Shown here: positions 1 to 8,733 of the stretch, piece after piece
Layout of the letters: the number at the start of each line of letters is the position of its first letter
Numbering within the stretch: the stretch's first letter is position 1
NCBI GenBank assembly: GCA_046331705.1
Contig: JAXLQJ010000031.1
Location: 21,859 to 85,858 of the forward strand
Length of the DNA stretch: 64,000 bases
Direction: 5' to 3'
Source: JADJOY01 sp046331705 [NCBI: bacterium]
Lineage (GTDB): Bacteria > JADJOY01
The notes under the pieces: model-generated
What the model was told of the DNA's origin: nothing
Database searches by the model: none
Seen by the model: the letters and a program-made list of their open reading frames with translations, nothing else
Made by a program: the position numbers and the translations under genes

Positions 1-252
1 GAAGGACGGGCTGCCTCGCGCCGGATCTTGCGCGCGAGCGAAGGCCAGACGTTCCATTATGCCCAGATCCGCGCGGCCGCGGCCAAGCCCTCCGTGCCGC
101 GGGTGGTGGACGCGGGCGCGCGATTCGGGACGCTGACAAGAGCAAGCCCGAGCTGCAACAGTGGCGCGGAGTCGCTGCATGGCAGTGCCCGCGGATAGGC
201 TCGCGAGGACGGCTCGTCGGCGGACTCGTCGCCGCGGCACGCGAAGAACCGA
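1..252. other. Left window edge, no supported gene
   Basis: Frame 1 on the plus strand is open from the window edge to a TAG at 196-198, so the tail of a gene that starts outside the window is possible. The roughly 65 encoded residues show no motif I recognise and could be a chance open frame in GC-rich DNA. No clear terminator or promoter was seen before the kinase gene at 253. Confidence 0.2.
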
Positions 253-2514
253 ATGCACGACACACGCGCAGCGTACCGGGAATTCCTCGACACCGTTCCC
301 GACGGCGCGCTGGTCGTCGATGCGACGGGGCGGATCGTGATCGCGAACGGGCCGGCCACGGTGCTGTTCGGCTATCGCCACGCCGAGCTCGAGGGGCGAT
401 CGATCCACGACCTCGTGCCAGAGGAGCAGCGGGACGCGCACGTCGACCACGTGCGGGCCTACGGCGAAGCGCCGGGCGTTCGTCCGATGGGTGCGCGCAC
501 GGGTCTCACGGCGCGGTGCGCCGACGGTCGCGTCGCGCCTATCGACGTCATGCTCGGACCGATCGCGCTCGAGGGCCAGACGTACACCGTGGCGATCGTG
601 CGCGACCTCACGGCCTGGCGGCAGCTGCACGCCGAGCTCGAAGAGGCTCGTGCCGCGCTCGAGCGGCAGGTGTGGGCGCGAACCGCCGAGCTCGAGACGG
701 CGAACGAGGCGCTGCGCGCCGAGATCCGCGACCGCGCCGTGCTGCACGACGCGCTCCACGAGAGCGAGGCGCGACTGCGCGAAGCGGTGGCGGTGGCCAA
801 GATCGGCATCTTCGAGCACGACCACCGCACGGACTCGATCTACTGGTCGCCCCAGCAGCGTCAGATCTACGGGTTGGGACCGGACGAGGCGATCACCCTC
901 GACGTCTTCCTCGCTCAGGTACACCCCGAGGACCGCGACGCGATCGCCGCCGCCGTGGAACGAGCGCACGACCCGCGCGGCGATGGCCGGTACGACGTCG
1001 AGCACCGCATCACGCGGCGCGACGGCGAGGTGCGTTGGATCATGACGCGCTCCGAGACCTCGTTCGAAGGCGAGGGTGAGGCGCGTCACAAGGTGCGCAC
1101 CGTCGGCGCGGTGGTGGACGCGACCGACCGCCGGCGCGCGGAGGAGAGCTTGCGGCGCAGCGACGCGCGCAACCGCGCGCTCGTCGACGCCATCCCCGAC
1201 CTCTTGTTCCAGGTGGACCGCGACGGCACCTTCGTCGACTATCACGCCCGGATTGGTTCCGATCTCTACGTCGAGCCGGGACGCTTTCTGGGACGGCGAA
1301 TGCAGGACGTGCTCCCGCCGCACGTGGCCGAGCCCGCGCTGGCCGCCACCGAGAAGGCCATTCGCACCCAGAGCACCGTCACGTTCGAGTACATGCTCGC
1401 CATCGGCGACGAGCAGCGCTGGTACGAGGATCGCGTCGTGCCGCTCTCGACGCGCGAGGCGCTGTCGGTGGTCCGCGACATCACCGACGCGAAGCGATCC
1501 GCGGAGGCGATCCGCATTCGCGACCAAGCCCTCGAGACCTCGATCACGCCGATCGTCATGACCGACCTCGACACGCGGTTCACCTACGTGAACCGCGCGT
1601 TCCGTCAGCAATGGGGCTTCGATTCCGCGAGCGACATCCTCGGCCAGAGCGCCGCGGTGCTCGCGGACCCAGGGAAGGCGCTCGAGATCCAGCGTGAGCT
1701 CGCGCGCGCCGGAGAGTGGCTCGGCGAGCTCACGACGAGGCGCAAGGACGGCACGCCCCTCGACGTCCAGGTCGCCGCCAGCCGTGTGGTGGACGAGCGC
1801 GGACAGCCGATCGGCATCATGGCGTCGCTCGTCGACGTCACCGAGCGCAACCGGGCCGAGCGCCAGATCCGCGCGGCGCTCGTCGAGAAGGAATCGCTGC
1901 TGCGCGAGGTGCACCACCGGGTCAAGAACAATCTGCAGGCGATGATCTCGATGGTGCACGTGCAGCGCCACCGCGTCCAGGATGCGGCGACGTTGGCGTT
2001 TCTCGCGGCGCTCGAGGATCGAGCGCGCACGATGGCGCTCGTCTACGATCAGCTGTTCCGCTGCGACAACCTGGCGCGCGTCGACATGGCGCGCTATCTG
2101 GGCGACCTGGCGAACAACGTGCTCAAGTCGTTCCTGCGCTCGCGCGCGGTCGATCTCGAGCTCGACGTCGGGCCCGTGTCGCTCGACGTGGCGCAAGCGA
2201 TGCCCTGCGGGCTGATCGTGAACGAGTTGCTGACGAACAGCCTCAAGCACGCCTTTCCGCAGCCGTTGCCGCGCCGCCCGAAGATCTCGGTGGGATTCCG
2301 GATGGATGCCGGGCGCTGCGCGCTGACGGTGGCCGACAACGGCGTCGGGCTCCCCGAGGGCACGGTTCCGGGCAACGAGCTCACCTCGGGCCTTGGCCTC
2401 GTGAAGCTCTGGGCTTCCCATCAGCTGGGCGGGACACTCGAGGTCCGCGGCGGAGTCGGTGTGACGTATACGGTGCGATTCGACGTCGAGCGGCGTGGAG
2501 CTCGCGGCTCGTGA
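253..2514 (+). CDS. Multi-PAS sensor histidine kinase, HisKA_2 type
   Basis: A 753-residue soluble signalling kinase with no membrane segment. Four PAS-like modules follow one another: about residues 10-120 (VDATGRIVIAN), 175-290 (a PAS_3 type with EHRITRRDGEVRW), 300-420 and 420-540 (TDLDTRFTYVNRAF). A short charged helix links the first two. The H-box reads REVHHRVKNNLQ, with the phospho-accepting His at about 554/555, which is the HisKA_2/HWE pattern rather than the classical HisKA one. The ATPase follows with NELLTNSLKHAF, DNGVGLP and GLGLVKLW. No receiver domain or response regulator lies next to it, so the partner is probably elsewhere. The sensed signal is unknown. Confidence 0.9.
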   Translation: MHDTRAAYREFLDTVPDGALVVDATGRIVIANGPATVLFGYRHAELEGRSIHDLVPEEQRDAHVDHVRAYGEAPGVRPMGARTGLTARCADGRVAPIDVMLGPIALEGQTYTVAIVRDLTAWRQLHAELEEARAALERQVWARTAELETANEALRAEIRDRAVLHDALHESEARLREAVAVAKIGIFEHDHRTDSIYWSPQQRQIYGLGPDEAITLDVFLAQVHPEDRDAIAAAVERAHDPRGDGRYDVEHRITRRDGEVRWIMTRSETSFEGEGEARHKVRTVGAVVDATDRRRAEESLRRSDARNRALVDAIPDLLFQVDRDGTFVDYHARIGSDLYVEPGRFLGRRMQDVLPPHVAEPALAATEKAIRTQSTVTFEYMLAIGDEQRWYEDRVVPLSTREALSVVRDITDAKRSAEAIRIRDQALETSITPIVMTDLDTRFTYVNRAFRQQWGFDSASDILGQSAAVLADPGKALEIQRELARAGEWLGELTTRRKDGTPLDVQVAASRVVDERGQPIGIMASLVDVTERNRAERQIRAALVEKESLLREVHHRVKNNLQAMISMVHVQRHRVQDAATLAFLAALEDRARTMALVYDQLFRCDNLARVDMARYLGDLANNVLKSFLRSRAVDLELDVGPVSLDVAQAMPCGLIVNELLTNSLKHAFPQPLPRRPKISVGFRMDAGRCALTVADNGVGLPEGTVPGNELTSGLGLVKLWASHQLGGTLEVRGGVGVTYTVRFDVERRGARGS

Positions 2515-2642
2515 GGGAACGCCGTGCGCTGCTTCGCGCGCGCAGCCGCGCGTTCGTCGCGCCGCGCCAGCAGCGCCTGCGTGTTCGGCTCTTGGTGCGG
2601 CGCCCGTGACGCGGTAGGAACGCGTGCCCGAGATCGCGGCGG

Positions 2643-4424
2643 ATGCCCCGAATGCGCTGGCGCTGGCTCGCACAAGACCTGCTCGAGATCCCGACCTTCG
2701 CGCGGATGTCGCTGGCGCTTCGGCGCGCATCGGCGACCGGACGCGATACCTGCGCGACGCTGGTCGTGCGCCAGGCCGAGCGATACGGCGAGCGCCCGCT
2801 GCTCCGGTTCGAGGACGAGTGCGTGAGCTACGCCGAGTTCAATCGGCGCGTGAACCGATTCGCCCACTGGCTGCGAAGCGAGGGGATCCGGCGCGGCGAC
2901 GTATTCGCGCTGATGATGCGGAACTCGCCCTCCTTCCTGGTCGCCGAGGCGGCGGCTGCCAAGGTCGGAGCGGTGGCGGCGCTGGTGAACCATCACCTGG
3001 TGGGCGCGGCGCTCGCGCACGTGCTGGCGGCTGCGGAGCCGAAGCTCGTGGTGGGCGATGCCGCCGCGGTCGAGGCGCTCGCCGCCGCGCGTGGAGACCT
3101 GCCGATCTGGGCCGAGGGCGACGCGGCGCGCTTGCCGCCGGGATTCGGCGCCCTCGACGCCGCCCTCGCCGCGTCCGACGAGCACGAGCCGCCTCTTGCC
3201 GATCTCACTGGCGGCGACGTGTTCCTCTACATCTACACCTCCGGGACCACGGGCTATCCCAAGCCCGCGATCATCCGCCACATGCGCTTCACGATGGGCG
3301 GAATCGCGCTCTCGGGCCTCTTCGGCATCGGCGCCGACGACTGTGTCTACGCGCCGCTGCCGCTCTACCACGGCCAATCGAACTTCGTGGGGTTCTCCGT
3401 GGCGCTGCGCGCCGGAGCCGCGTTCGCGTCGCGACGGGTGTTCAGCGCCAGCGAGTTCCTGGCCGACGTGCGGCGCCACGGCGCCACGATGTTTGTGTAC
3501 GTGGGCGAGCTCTGCCGCTATTTGCTGGCCCAGCCGCCGAGCGCGGCGGATCGCGATCACCGGCTGCGCGTGGCCGCGGGCGCGGGCATGCGTCCCGACG
3601 TGTGGACCGCGTTCCAGCAGCGCTTCGGCGTGGCGCGGATCTTCGAGATGTACGGCGCCACCGAGGCCAACGTGACGCTCATGAATCGCGGCAATCGCCC
3701 CGGCTCGGTGGGGCGCTGCTATCCGTTCCAGCACGCCGGCGCGCGGCTGGCGCGGATCGACGGAGGCTCGGGCGAGCTGGTGCGCGGTGCCGATGGGCGG
3801 TTGATCGAGTGCGCCGACGGCGAGCCCGGCGAGCTTCTCGGCCGCGTCGGCAAGGGCCTCATCCGCTACGACGGCTACGTCGACAAGGAGCAAAGCGAGC
3901 GCAAGCTGGTGCGCGACGCGTTTCGCGACGGCGACGCCTGGTTTCGCACCGGCGACCTGCTCTCGCGCGACCGCGACGGCTACTACTACTTCGCCGATCG
4001 GCTCGGCGACACCTACCGCTGGAAGGGCGAGAACGTCGCCACGCAGGAGGTGGCCGACACGCTCAATCGCTCGGCGTGGGTGCGGGAGAGTGCCGTGTTC
4101 GGCGTGGCCGTGCCGGGCAGCGACGGGCGCGCGGGGATGGCGGCGATCGTGCCGAGCGCCTCGGTCGCGTTCGACGGCGCCGCGCTCTGGGCCTACGTCA
4201 CCGAGAACCTGCCCAGCTACGCGCGGCCGGTGTTCCTGCGATTGGTGGCGAGCCTGACCGTCACGGGTACGCTCAAGCAGCGCAAGGTCGAGCTGCGCGA
4301 GGAAGGTTACGATCCGACGCGGATCGCCGATCCGCTCTACGTGCGTGACGACTCCGCCCGTGGCTACGTCCCGCTCACGGTGGCGCGCTGCACGGCGATC
4401 GCGACCGGCTCCGAGCGGCTCTGA
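2643..4424 (+). CDS. FATP-type long/very-long-chain acyl-CoA synthetase
   Basis: A 593-residue ANL-superfamily enzyme that would activate fatty or other carboxylic acids to acyl-CoA through an acyl-AMP. The AMP-binding signature YTSGTTGYPKP lies near residue 197. MYGATEANV and the RTGDLL...DRLGDTYRWKGENV block match the FATP/SLC27-like branch, where the usual K-x-x-G hinge is RWKGENV. The length is normal for that branch. The first ATG is used; later in-frame Met codons (for example at 2652) are possible. It is followed after 44 bases by an aldo/keto reductase on the same strand. Substrate chain length cannot be read from the sequence. Confidence 0.88.
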   Translation: MPRMRWRWLAQDLLEIPTFARMSLALRRASATGRDTCATLVVRQAERYGERPLLRFEDECVSYAEFNRRVNRFAHWLRSEGIRRGDVFALMMRNSPSFLVAEAAAAKVGAVAALVNHHLVGAALAHVLAAAEPKLVVGDAAAVEALAAARGDLPIWAEGDAARLPPGFGALDAALAASDEHEPPLADLTGGDVFLYIYTSGTTGYPKPAIIRHMRFTMGGIALSGLFGIGADDCVYAPLPLYHGQSNFVGFSVALRAGAAFASRRVFSASEFLADVRRHGATMFVYVGELCRYLLAQPPSAADRDHRLRVAAGAGMRPDVWTAFQQRFGVARIFEMYGATEANVTLMNRGNRPGSVGRCYPFQHAGARLARIDGGSGELVRGADGRLIECADGEPGELLGRVGKGLIRYDGYVDKEQSERKLVRDAFRDGDAWFRTGDLLSRDRDGYYYFADRLGDTYRWKGENVATQEVADTLNRSAWVRESAVFGVAVPGSDGRAGMAAIVPSASVAFDGAALWAYVTENLPSYARPVFLRLVASLTVTGTLKQRKVELREEGYDPTRIADPLYVRDDSARGYVPLTVARCTAIATGSERL

Positions 4425-4468
4425 CCCACGCTGACTCGAGTCTCACGCCCGCCACCCAGAGGAGCGCC

Positions 4469-5473
4469 ATGTCGAGGGATCCCATCACCGCGGACTCGCG
4501 GCTCGTGCTGCCGGGCTCGGACGTGACCATCCCGCCACTCGGTGTGGGCACCTGGGCGTGGGGAGACCTCGAGACGTGGGGTTACCAGGGCTACGACAAG
4601 TCCTTCAGCGACGACACGATCCGCGAGGCCTACCGCCGTTCGATCGAGCTCGGCGTCACGTTCTTCGATACCGCCGAGGGTTACGGCCACGGCGAGAGCG
4701 AGCGCATCCTGGCGCGGCTGCGCGCCGCCGATCCGGCGCTCGCCGAGCGCACGGTGATCGCCACCAAGTTCGTGCCCTTTCCGTGGCGGCGGCCGTTCGC
4801 GAAGAAGCTGCGCGCGTCGCTCGACGCCTCGCTGGAACGGTTGCGCATGCCGTTCGTGCACCTCTACCAGATCCACGGGCCGATCAGCTTCGCGCCCGCG
4901 TCAGCGCTCGCGGCGCCGCTCGCCGACGCCCACCGCGCCGGTCTGGTGAAGGCGGTGGGTGTCTCGAATTACTCGGAGCGCGAGATGCGTGCGATGCACC
5001 GCGAGCTCGCGAAACGCGGCGTGCCGCTCGCCTCGAATCAGGTCGAGTTCTCGCTGCTCCGGCGCATGCCCGAGGCCGTGGGGCTGCTGAAAGCGTGCAA
5101 GGAGCTGGGCGTGATCCTGCTCGCGTACTCGCCGATCGGGCAGGGGCGGCTCACCGGGAAGTACTCGGTGGCGAACCCGCCTCCGGGACGGCGCAACTTT
5201 TCCAATCACGAGCCGGCCGCCATCGAGCGCATCGTCGGCGAGCTGCGCTCGATCGGAGACGGGGCGGGTGGCAAGACGCCGGCGCAAGTCGCGCTCAACT
5301 GGCTCCTGTGCAAAGGCGCGGTGCCGATTCCCGGTGCCAAGAACCGCGTGCAAGCCGAACAGAACGCGGGTGCGCTGGGCTGGCGTCTGCGCGAGGACGA
5401 CGTCGCGAGGCTCGATCGCCTGGCACTCTACGGCCAGCGCAGCCTCATGCACCGCATCTGGCAGCACGGATGA
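4469..5473 (+). CDS. Aldo/keto reductase
   Basis: A 334-residue TIM-barrel NADPH-dependent oxidoreductase that would reduce aldehydes or ketones. The catalytic tetrad is visible: Asp and Tyr in FFDTAEGYGHGESE, Lys in VIATKFVP and His in LYQIHGP. The C-terminal cofactor loop is IPGAKNRVQAEQNAGALGW. GAGGAGCGCC just before the ATG provides a ribosome site. The stop codon overlaps the ATG of the next gene (ATGA), so the two are translationally coupled. The native substrate is unknown. The position after an acyl-CoA synthetase hints at lipid or xenobiotic carbonyls, which is inference. Confidence 0.92.
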   Translation: MSRDPITADSRLVLPGSDVTIPPLGVGTWAWGDLETWGYQGYDKSFSDDTIREAYRRSIELGVTFFDTAEGYGHGESERILARLRAADPALAERTVIATKFVPFPWRRPFAKKLRASLDASLERLRMPFVHLYQIHGPISFAPASALAAPLADAHRAGLVKAVGVSNYSEREMRAMHRELAKRGVPLASNQVEFSLLRRMPEAVGLLKACKELGVILLAYSPIGQGRLTGKYSVANPPPGRRNFSNHEPAAIERIVGELRSIGDGAGGKTPAQVALNWLLCKGAVPIPGAKNRVQAEQNAGALGWRLREDDVARLDRLALYGQRSLMHRIWQHG

Positions 5474-5898
5474 GCGAGCCGCTCGTCGTCCGAGCGTTCG
5501 AACCCGCCGACACCGAGGGCGTGGTGGCGCTCTGGGATCGCTGCGGGCTCACGCGACCCTGGAACGATCCGCGGAAGGACATCGCCCGCAAGCTCGCGGT
5601 GCAGGCCGATCTCTTTCTGATCGCGACTTGCGGCGGCGACGTGATCGCGACGGTGATGGCGGGCTACGACGGGCATCGCGGCTGGATCAACTACCTCGCC
5701 GTCGATCCGGCGCGGCGCCGCGCTGGGCTCGGCCGTCGGCTGATGAACGAAGCCGAAGCGCGACTGCGCGCCCTCGGTTGTCCCAAGATCAACTTGCAAG
5801 TGCGCGCCGACAACCGCGACGCCATCGCCTTCTACGAGCACATGGGCTACGCGGTGGACGACACCGTCTCCCTCGGCAAACGCCTCGAGCACGATTGA
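5470..5898 (+). CDS. GNAT-family N-acetyltransferase (YpeA-like)
   Basis: A 142-residue acetyltransferase of the GNAT fold. The acetyl-CoA pyrophosphate loop is VDPARRRAGLGRRLM. The following segment (KINLQVRADNRDAIAFYEHMGY) is typical of the YpeA/RimI-like branch. The start is fixed by the ATGA overlap with the aldo/keto reductase and gives a normal full length. The acceptor (a small amine or a protein N-terminus) cannot be predicted. It is the last gene before a 460-base scar region that contains no intact gene. Confidence 0.9.
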   Translation: MSEPLVVRAFEPADTEGVVALWDRCGLTRPWNDPRKDIARKLAVQADLFLIATCGGDVIATVMAGYDGHRGWINYLAVDPARRRAGLGRRLMNEAEARLRALGCPKINLQVRADNRDAIAFYEHMGYAVDDTVSLGKRLEHD

Positions 5899-6029
5899 AC
5901 GATTCGGCGCCGGTTGCCGCACTGCCGATGGAGCGCCACCGGTCTGTCGGTGGGCTCGGCGGGAGATCGGGCGTTGCGAGAGACCGCAACGCGTCCATCG
6001 GCTCAAGTGCGCGTGACCGCACCGGTCAC

Positions 6030-6092
6030 GTTGAGCCCCAGCGCTTGGCGGTCGACGATGCCGCAAATGATCTGGGGCTGTCGTCCCCCGAT
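6030..6092 (-). pseudogene. Decayed 3' end of an acyl-CoA dehydrogenase gene
   Basis: Read on the minus strand, this 63-base piece gives IGG..., IICGIVDRQALGLN. It lines up with the C-terminus of the intact acyl-CoA dehydrogenase at 7511-8626, which reads IGGGTTEIMRGIVARQVLGLD. About three quarters of the bases match over the aligned stretch, in the same orientation. Nothing of the rest of such a gene is present upstream. The transposase gene at 6360-7283 lies between the two copies. I read it as a relic from duplication or rearrangement at the gene end. The rest of 5899-6359 holds only short repeats. Confidence 0.6.
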
Positions 6093-6119
6093 AGAGGGTG
6101 CCCCCCGAGAGAGGGTGCC
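6085..6119. repeat. Two tandem 18-base units
   Basis: CCCCCGATAGAGGGTGCC (6085-6102) is followed at once by CCCCCGAGAGAGGGTGCC, with one mismatch and a period of 17 (the last C is shared). TTGAACG then occurs three times between 6143 and 6181. The block abuts the acyl-CoA dehydrogenase relic and lies on the 3' side of the transposase gene, so it may be part of a mobile-element scar. Confidence 0.6.
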
Positions 6120-6359
6120 ACCCACCTGGTTGATCGCGAGCGTTGAACGAGACCCACCCTCTTGAACGCGGGTGTTGAACGGGCACCCCGCGCCCTCGAT
6201 CGATCATGCGGACGTCGTCGGTGAGCGTGTTTTCGAGGGGTTTGGGGGCAAGCGAGGCGACGAAAGCGATCGCGGCGAGCATCTCTGCTCACGCGATGCA
6301 CACCGCTTCCGCTCACGACCGAGTGATCGCGTAGGCATTCGTCGCTGTCGTGAAGGTCG

Positions 6360-7283
6360 CTACGTTTGCAACGGCACGATCAAGGGTCGCCAGGGCGGAA
6401 AGGTAAACGCAGGGAACCGCACCCGGAGCGCTCCCTCACGAAAGCGCGCCGAGACGTCGCGATAGGTTGCGACGAGACTGCGCCAGCGCTCCCGAAACTC
6501 CTGCCAAAGCGCGCGCCGCGTCGTGTGACAGAGCGGTCGCGGCGAGTGATCGGACCGCGTCGGTGCGTCGTTCGCGTCCTGGCGGAGGATCTTCTTCACT
6601 CCGAGAACCGGCTTGCCGCGATGCTGCTCGCGGAGCGCCTGCGCCCGGCGCTCGACGGCGCGCACGATCGCGTTCGGATCGAGAACTCCTCCGTCTCCAT
6701 CCTCGACGGGGGAGATCGTGGCGGTCTCCTCCTCGAAGTAGTCCTCTTGCCGGACCTTCTTGCCATCGCGCTCGGCGTTCGCCTTGGCGAGCTCGTACGC
6801 GGTCTTGTTCAGTCGGCGAAACGAGAACGTCTCGGGCTCGTGGCTCTTCGTCCAGAGCAGCACGCCCGGCCACTCGCGCCAGTCCTCGGTCAAGCGATTG
6901 TCGATCGGATTGCAGACGAGGTAGGCGATGCGCTCGGCGACGGCTTCGTCGTCGAGGATAGGCTCGGCCGAGAAGCGTCGATGAAAGATCGGCCCGCGCC
7001 GATCCCGTAGCGCGTTGACGTCCTTGGCGAGGCTGCCGAGGAAGTAACCGCAGAAGGCGCTTAACGAACCATCGCGATCGGTGACGACGGCGTGGAGGTG
7101 GTTCGAAGCGAGGTAGAAGCCATGCGCTTGAATTCCGGGAAAGCGTCTCAATGCTCGGCCAAGCCAGAATCCCACACGCTGGTTGAGGGCGACGCTGGGG
7201 ACGAACGCGAACTTGGCGTCCAGTGTTCGCGACGTGATGAACCAGCGGGTGCGCGGTGGGAGCCAACGAATCGGTCGCGGCAT
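6360..7283 (-). CDS. REP-associated (RAYT-like) Y1 transposase
   Basis: A 307-residue single-strand DNA transposase of the IS200/Y1_Tnp superfamily. It carries the HUH metal-binding motif as SNHLHAVVTD. A later block (GPIFHRRF, then IAYLVCNPIDNRLTEDWREWPG) corresponds to the RAYT consensus around the output strand and the NPVRAGLV-like helix. RAYTs are domesticated, usually single-copy enzymes that act on palindromic REP repeats. Hairpin-forming sequences lie just upstream at 7388-7475. About 100 extra C-terminal residues, rich in Arg, extend past the usual domain. No IS-like terminal repeats were seen, so this is probably not an active IS200. Confidence 0.85.
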   Translation of the reverse strand: MPRPIRWLPPRTRWFITSRTLDAKFAFVPSVALNQRVGFWLGRALRRFPGIQAHGFYLASNHLHAVVTDRDGSLSAFCGYFLGSLAKDVNALRDRRGPIFHRRFSAEPILDDEAVAERIAYLVCNPIDNRLTEDWREWPGVLLWTKSHEPETFSFRRLNKTAYELAKANAERDGKKVRQEDYFEEETATISPVEDGDGGVLDPNAIVRAVERRAQALREQHRGKPVLGVKKILRQDANDAPTRSDHSPRPLCHTTRRALWQEFRERWRSLVATYRDVSARFREGALRVRFPAFTFPPWRPLIVPLQT

Positions 7284-7298
7284 GACGTGTGGGCTTCA

Positions 7299-7338
7299 GG
7301 CAGGATTCGAGCCGACGGCATGCGTCCCGAATGCACTC
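7299..7338 (-). other. tRNA-Pro(CGG)-like fragment, incomplete
   Basis: On the minus strand the piece reads GCA-TTCGGGA-CGCA for an anticodon arm with a CGG anticodon. It is followed by GTCGG-CTCGAAT-CCTGC, which resembles a T arm. The acceptor 5' strand and the D arm are absent, the T loop starts CTC instead of TTC, and the stems have mismatches. It is therefore at most a degraded tRNA or an attachment-site relic. It sits just upstream of the transposase start. Confidence 0.3.
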
Positions 7339-7387
7339 GCGTTTCCGCGATCGCAACGCCGGCTGCTGCGTCTTCGGGGTCGCACAC

Positions 7388-7475
7388 CTGCGCCCCCGAG
7401 GGCGCAGCGTCACCCTCCGCGATGCCGGCATTGCGTGGGTGGCACCGGATCCCGGGATCCCGAGGATCCCGGACG
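7388..7475. repeat. REP-like hairpins upstream of the RAYT gene
   Basis: CTGCGCCC-CCGA-GGGCGCAG at 7388-7407 is a perfect 8-bp hairpin with a 4-base loop. GGATCCCGGGATCC at 7447-7460 is a perfect 14-base palindrome and a third GGATCC follows. They lie between the dehydrogenase stop (7511) and the transposase start (7283). They could be the terminator of the dehydrogenase operon or REP-type targets of the neighbouring RAYT. Confidence 0.45.
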
Positions 7476-7510
7476 AGTTTCGGCCTGGGCGAGGATTCGG
7501 CGTGCTTCGA

Positions 7511-8626
7511 CTACACCGCGTCGAGCCCGAGCACTTGGCGCGCGACGATGCCGCGCATGATCTCGGTGGTGCCGCCGCCGATGGTCTCGTACATCGCCAC
7601 TTGCCAGAGCAGGTGCATGCGAGCGTCGGCGAGGGCGGCGGGGCCGCCCAGGTCGAACGCGGCGCGGGCGATGCGTTGGCAGGCGAGGGTGTGCGCGACC
7701 TTGTTGGCCGCGGCCTCGGCCATCGCGGGCTCGCCGCGTCCCATCGCGTCGAGGACGCGGAGCGCCTGCATCTCGACCTCGAGGACCAACACCGCGAGAT
7801 CGGCGAGGCGCGCGCGCACCTCCCGCGCGTCGAGGACGCCAGCGCGACGGACGAACTGCACGACCTCCTCGAAGTCGCGCCGCACGCGTCCCGGCGGGAA
7901 CTGGATGTGGCGCTCGTCGGCGAGCGCCGCCCCCATGATTCCCCAGGCGCCGTTCTCGGGGCCGACGCGGTCGGATTCGGCGATCTCGACGTTCTCGAAG
8001 AAGATCTCGTGGAGCTGATCGCCGTCCATCGTCGGCAGCGGCCGCACCGTGACTCCGGGAGCGTTCTTGTCGACGATGAAGAGCGACAGCCCGCGGCCAC
8101 GGCTTTCTTGGGTGCCGGTGCGCGCCAGGAGCCACAGGTAGTCCATGTCCTGGGTGTACGACTGCCAGCACTTCTGGCCGTTCACCAGGTACACGTCGCC
8201 ACGCTTGTCGGCGCGTGTGCGCAGCGCCGCAAGGTCGCTGCCCGCCTCGGGCTCGGAGTAGGCGAGGGAGAAGTGGGCGTCGCCGCTGCGAATGGGCGGC
8301 AGCCAACGGCGCTTCTGCTCGTCGCTGCCGTGACGGATGAGCGTCTTGGCGACGATGCCGGCGGCGAGCGGATTCCGCGCGGCGCGGGCGTACGCGACCT
8401 CGTCCCACAGGATGAACTCTTCGGTGAGGCCGCCGCCGAGCCCGCCGTGCTCGCGGGGCCACACCAGCGAGAGCCAGCCGCGCTCGCCCATCGCGCGGAA
8501 CATCGCCCGCACCCGCGGCCAGGCGCGTCCCTGGCACATGAAGCCGTCCACGTCGCGCCAGTCGGCGAGAAATGCGCGCACCTCGGCGCGGAAGGCTTCC
8601 TGCTCGGGAGTAAACGAGAAGTCCAT
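7511..8626 (-). CDS. Acyl-CoA dehydrogenase (371 aa, FAD-binding type)
   Basis: A 371-residue flavoprotein for alpha,beta-dehydrogenation of an acyl-CoA thioester. The flavin-domain signature AYSEPEAGSDLAALRTRA lies near residue 125 and NGQKCWQSY follows. The C-terminus is GGGTTEIMRGIVARQVLGLD. It is the last gene of a minus-strand operon starting at 12702, about 107 bases after the hydratase gene. It carries the SEPxAGSD motif that two shorter operon members lack. A decayed copy of its final 20 codons lies at 6030-6092. Substrate unknown. Confidence 0.92.
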   Translation of the reverse strand: MDFSFTPEQEAFRAEVRAFLADWRDVDGFMCQGRAWPRVRAMFRAMGERGWLSLVWPREHGGLGGGLTEEFILWDEVAYARAARNPLAAGIVAKTLIRHGSDEQKRRWLPPIRSGDAHFSLAYSEPEAGSDLAALRTRADKRGDVYLVNGQKCWQSYTQDMDYLWLLARTGTQESRGRGLSLFIVDKNAPGVTVRPLPTMDGDQLHEIFFENVEIAESDRVGPENGAWGIMGAALADERHIQFPPGRVRRDFEEVVQFVRRAGVLDAREVRARLADLAVLVLEVEMQALRVLDAMGRGEPAMAEAAANKVAHTLACQRIARAAFDLGGPAALADARMHLLWQVAMYETIGGGTTEIMRGIVARQVLGLDAV

Positions 8627-8733
8627 GGTCCGTCAGCGTCTGCGCATGGAGGGGCGTCGGTCCCTCGACGCCCCCGGCCCGGCCGGCGAACGAGGGACCG
8701 ATCGCCCGCCAAGGCGCACGTGGAGTCGCTGCA

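Noticed and set aside
7299-7338. Functional tRNA-Pro gene
   Set aside because: No D arm or acceptor pairing could be found and the T loop is non-canonical; kept only as a fragment.
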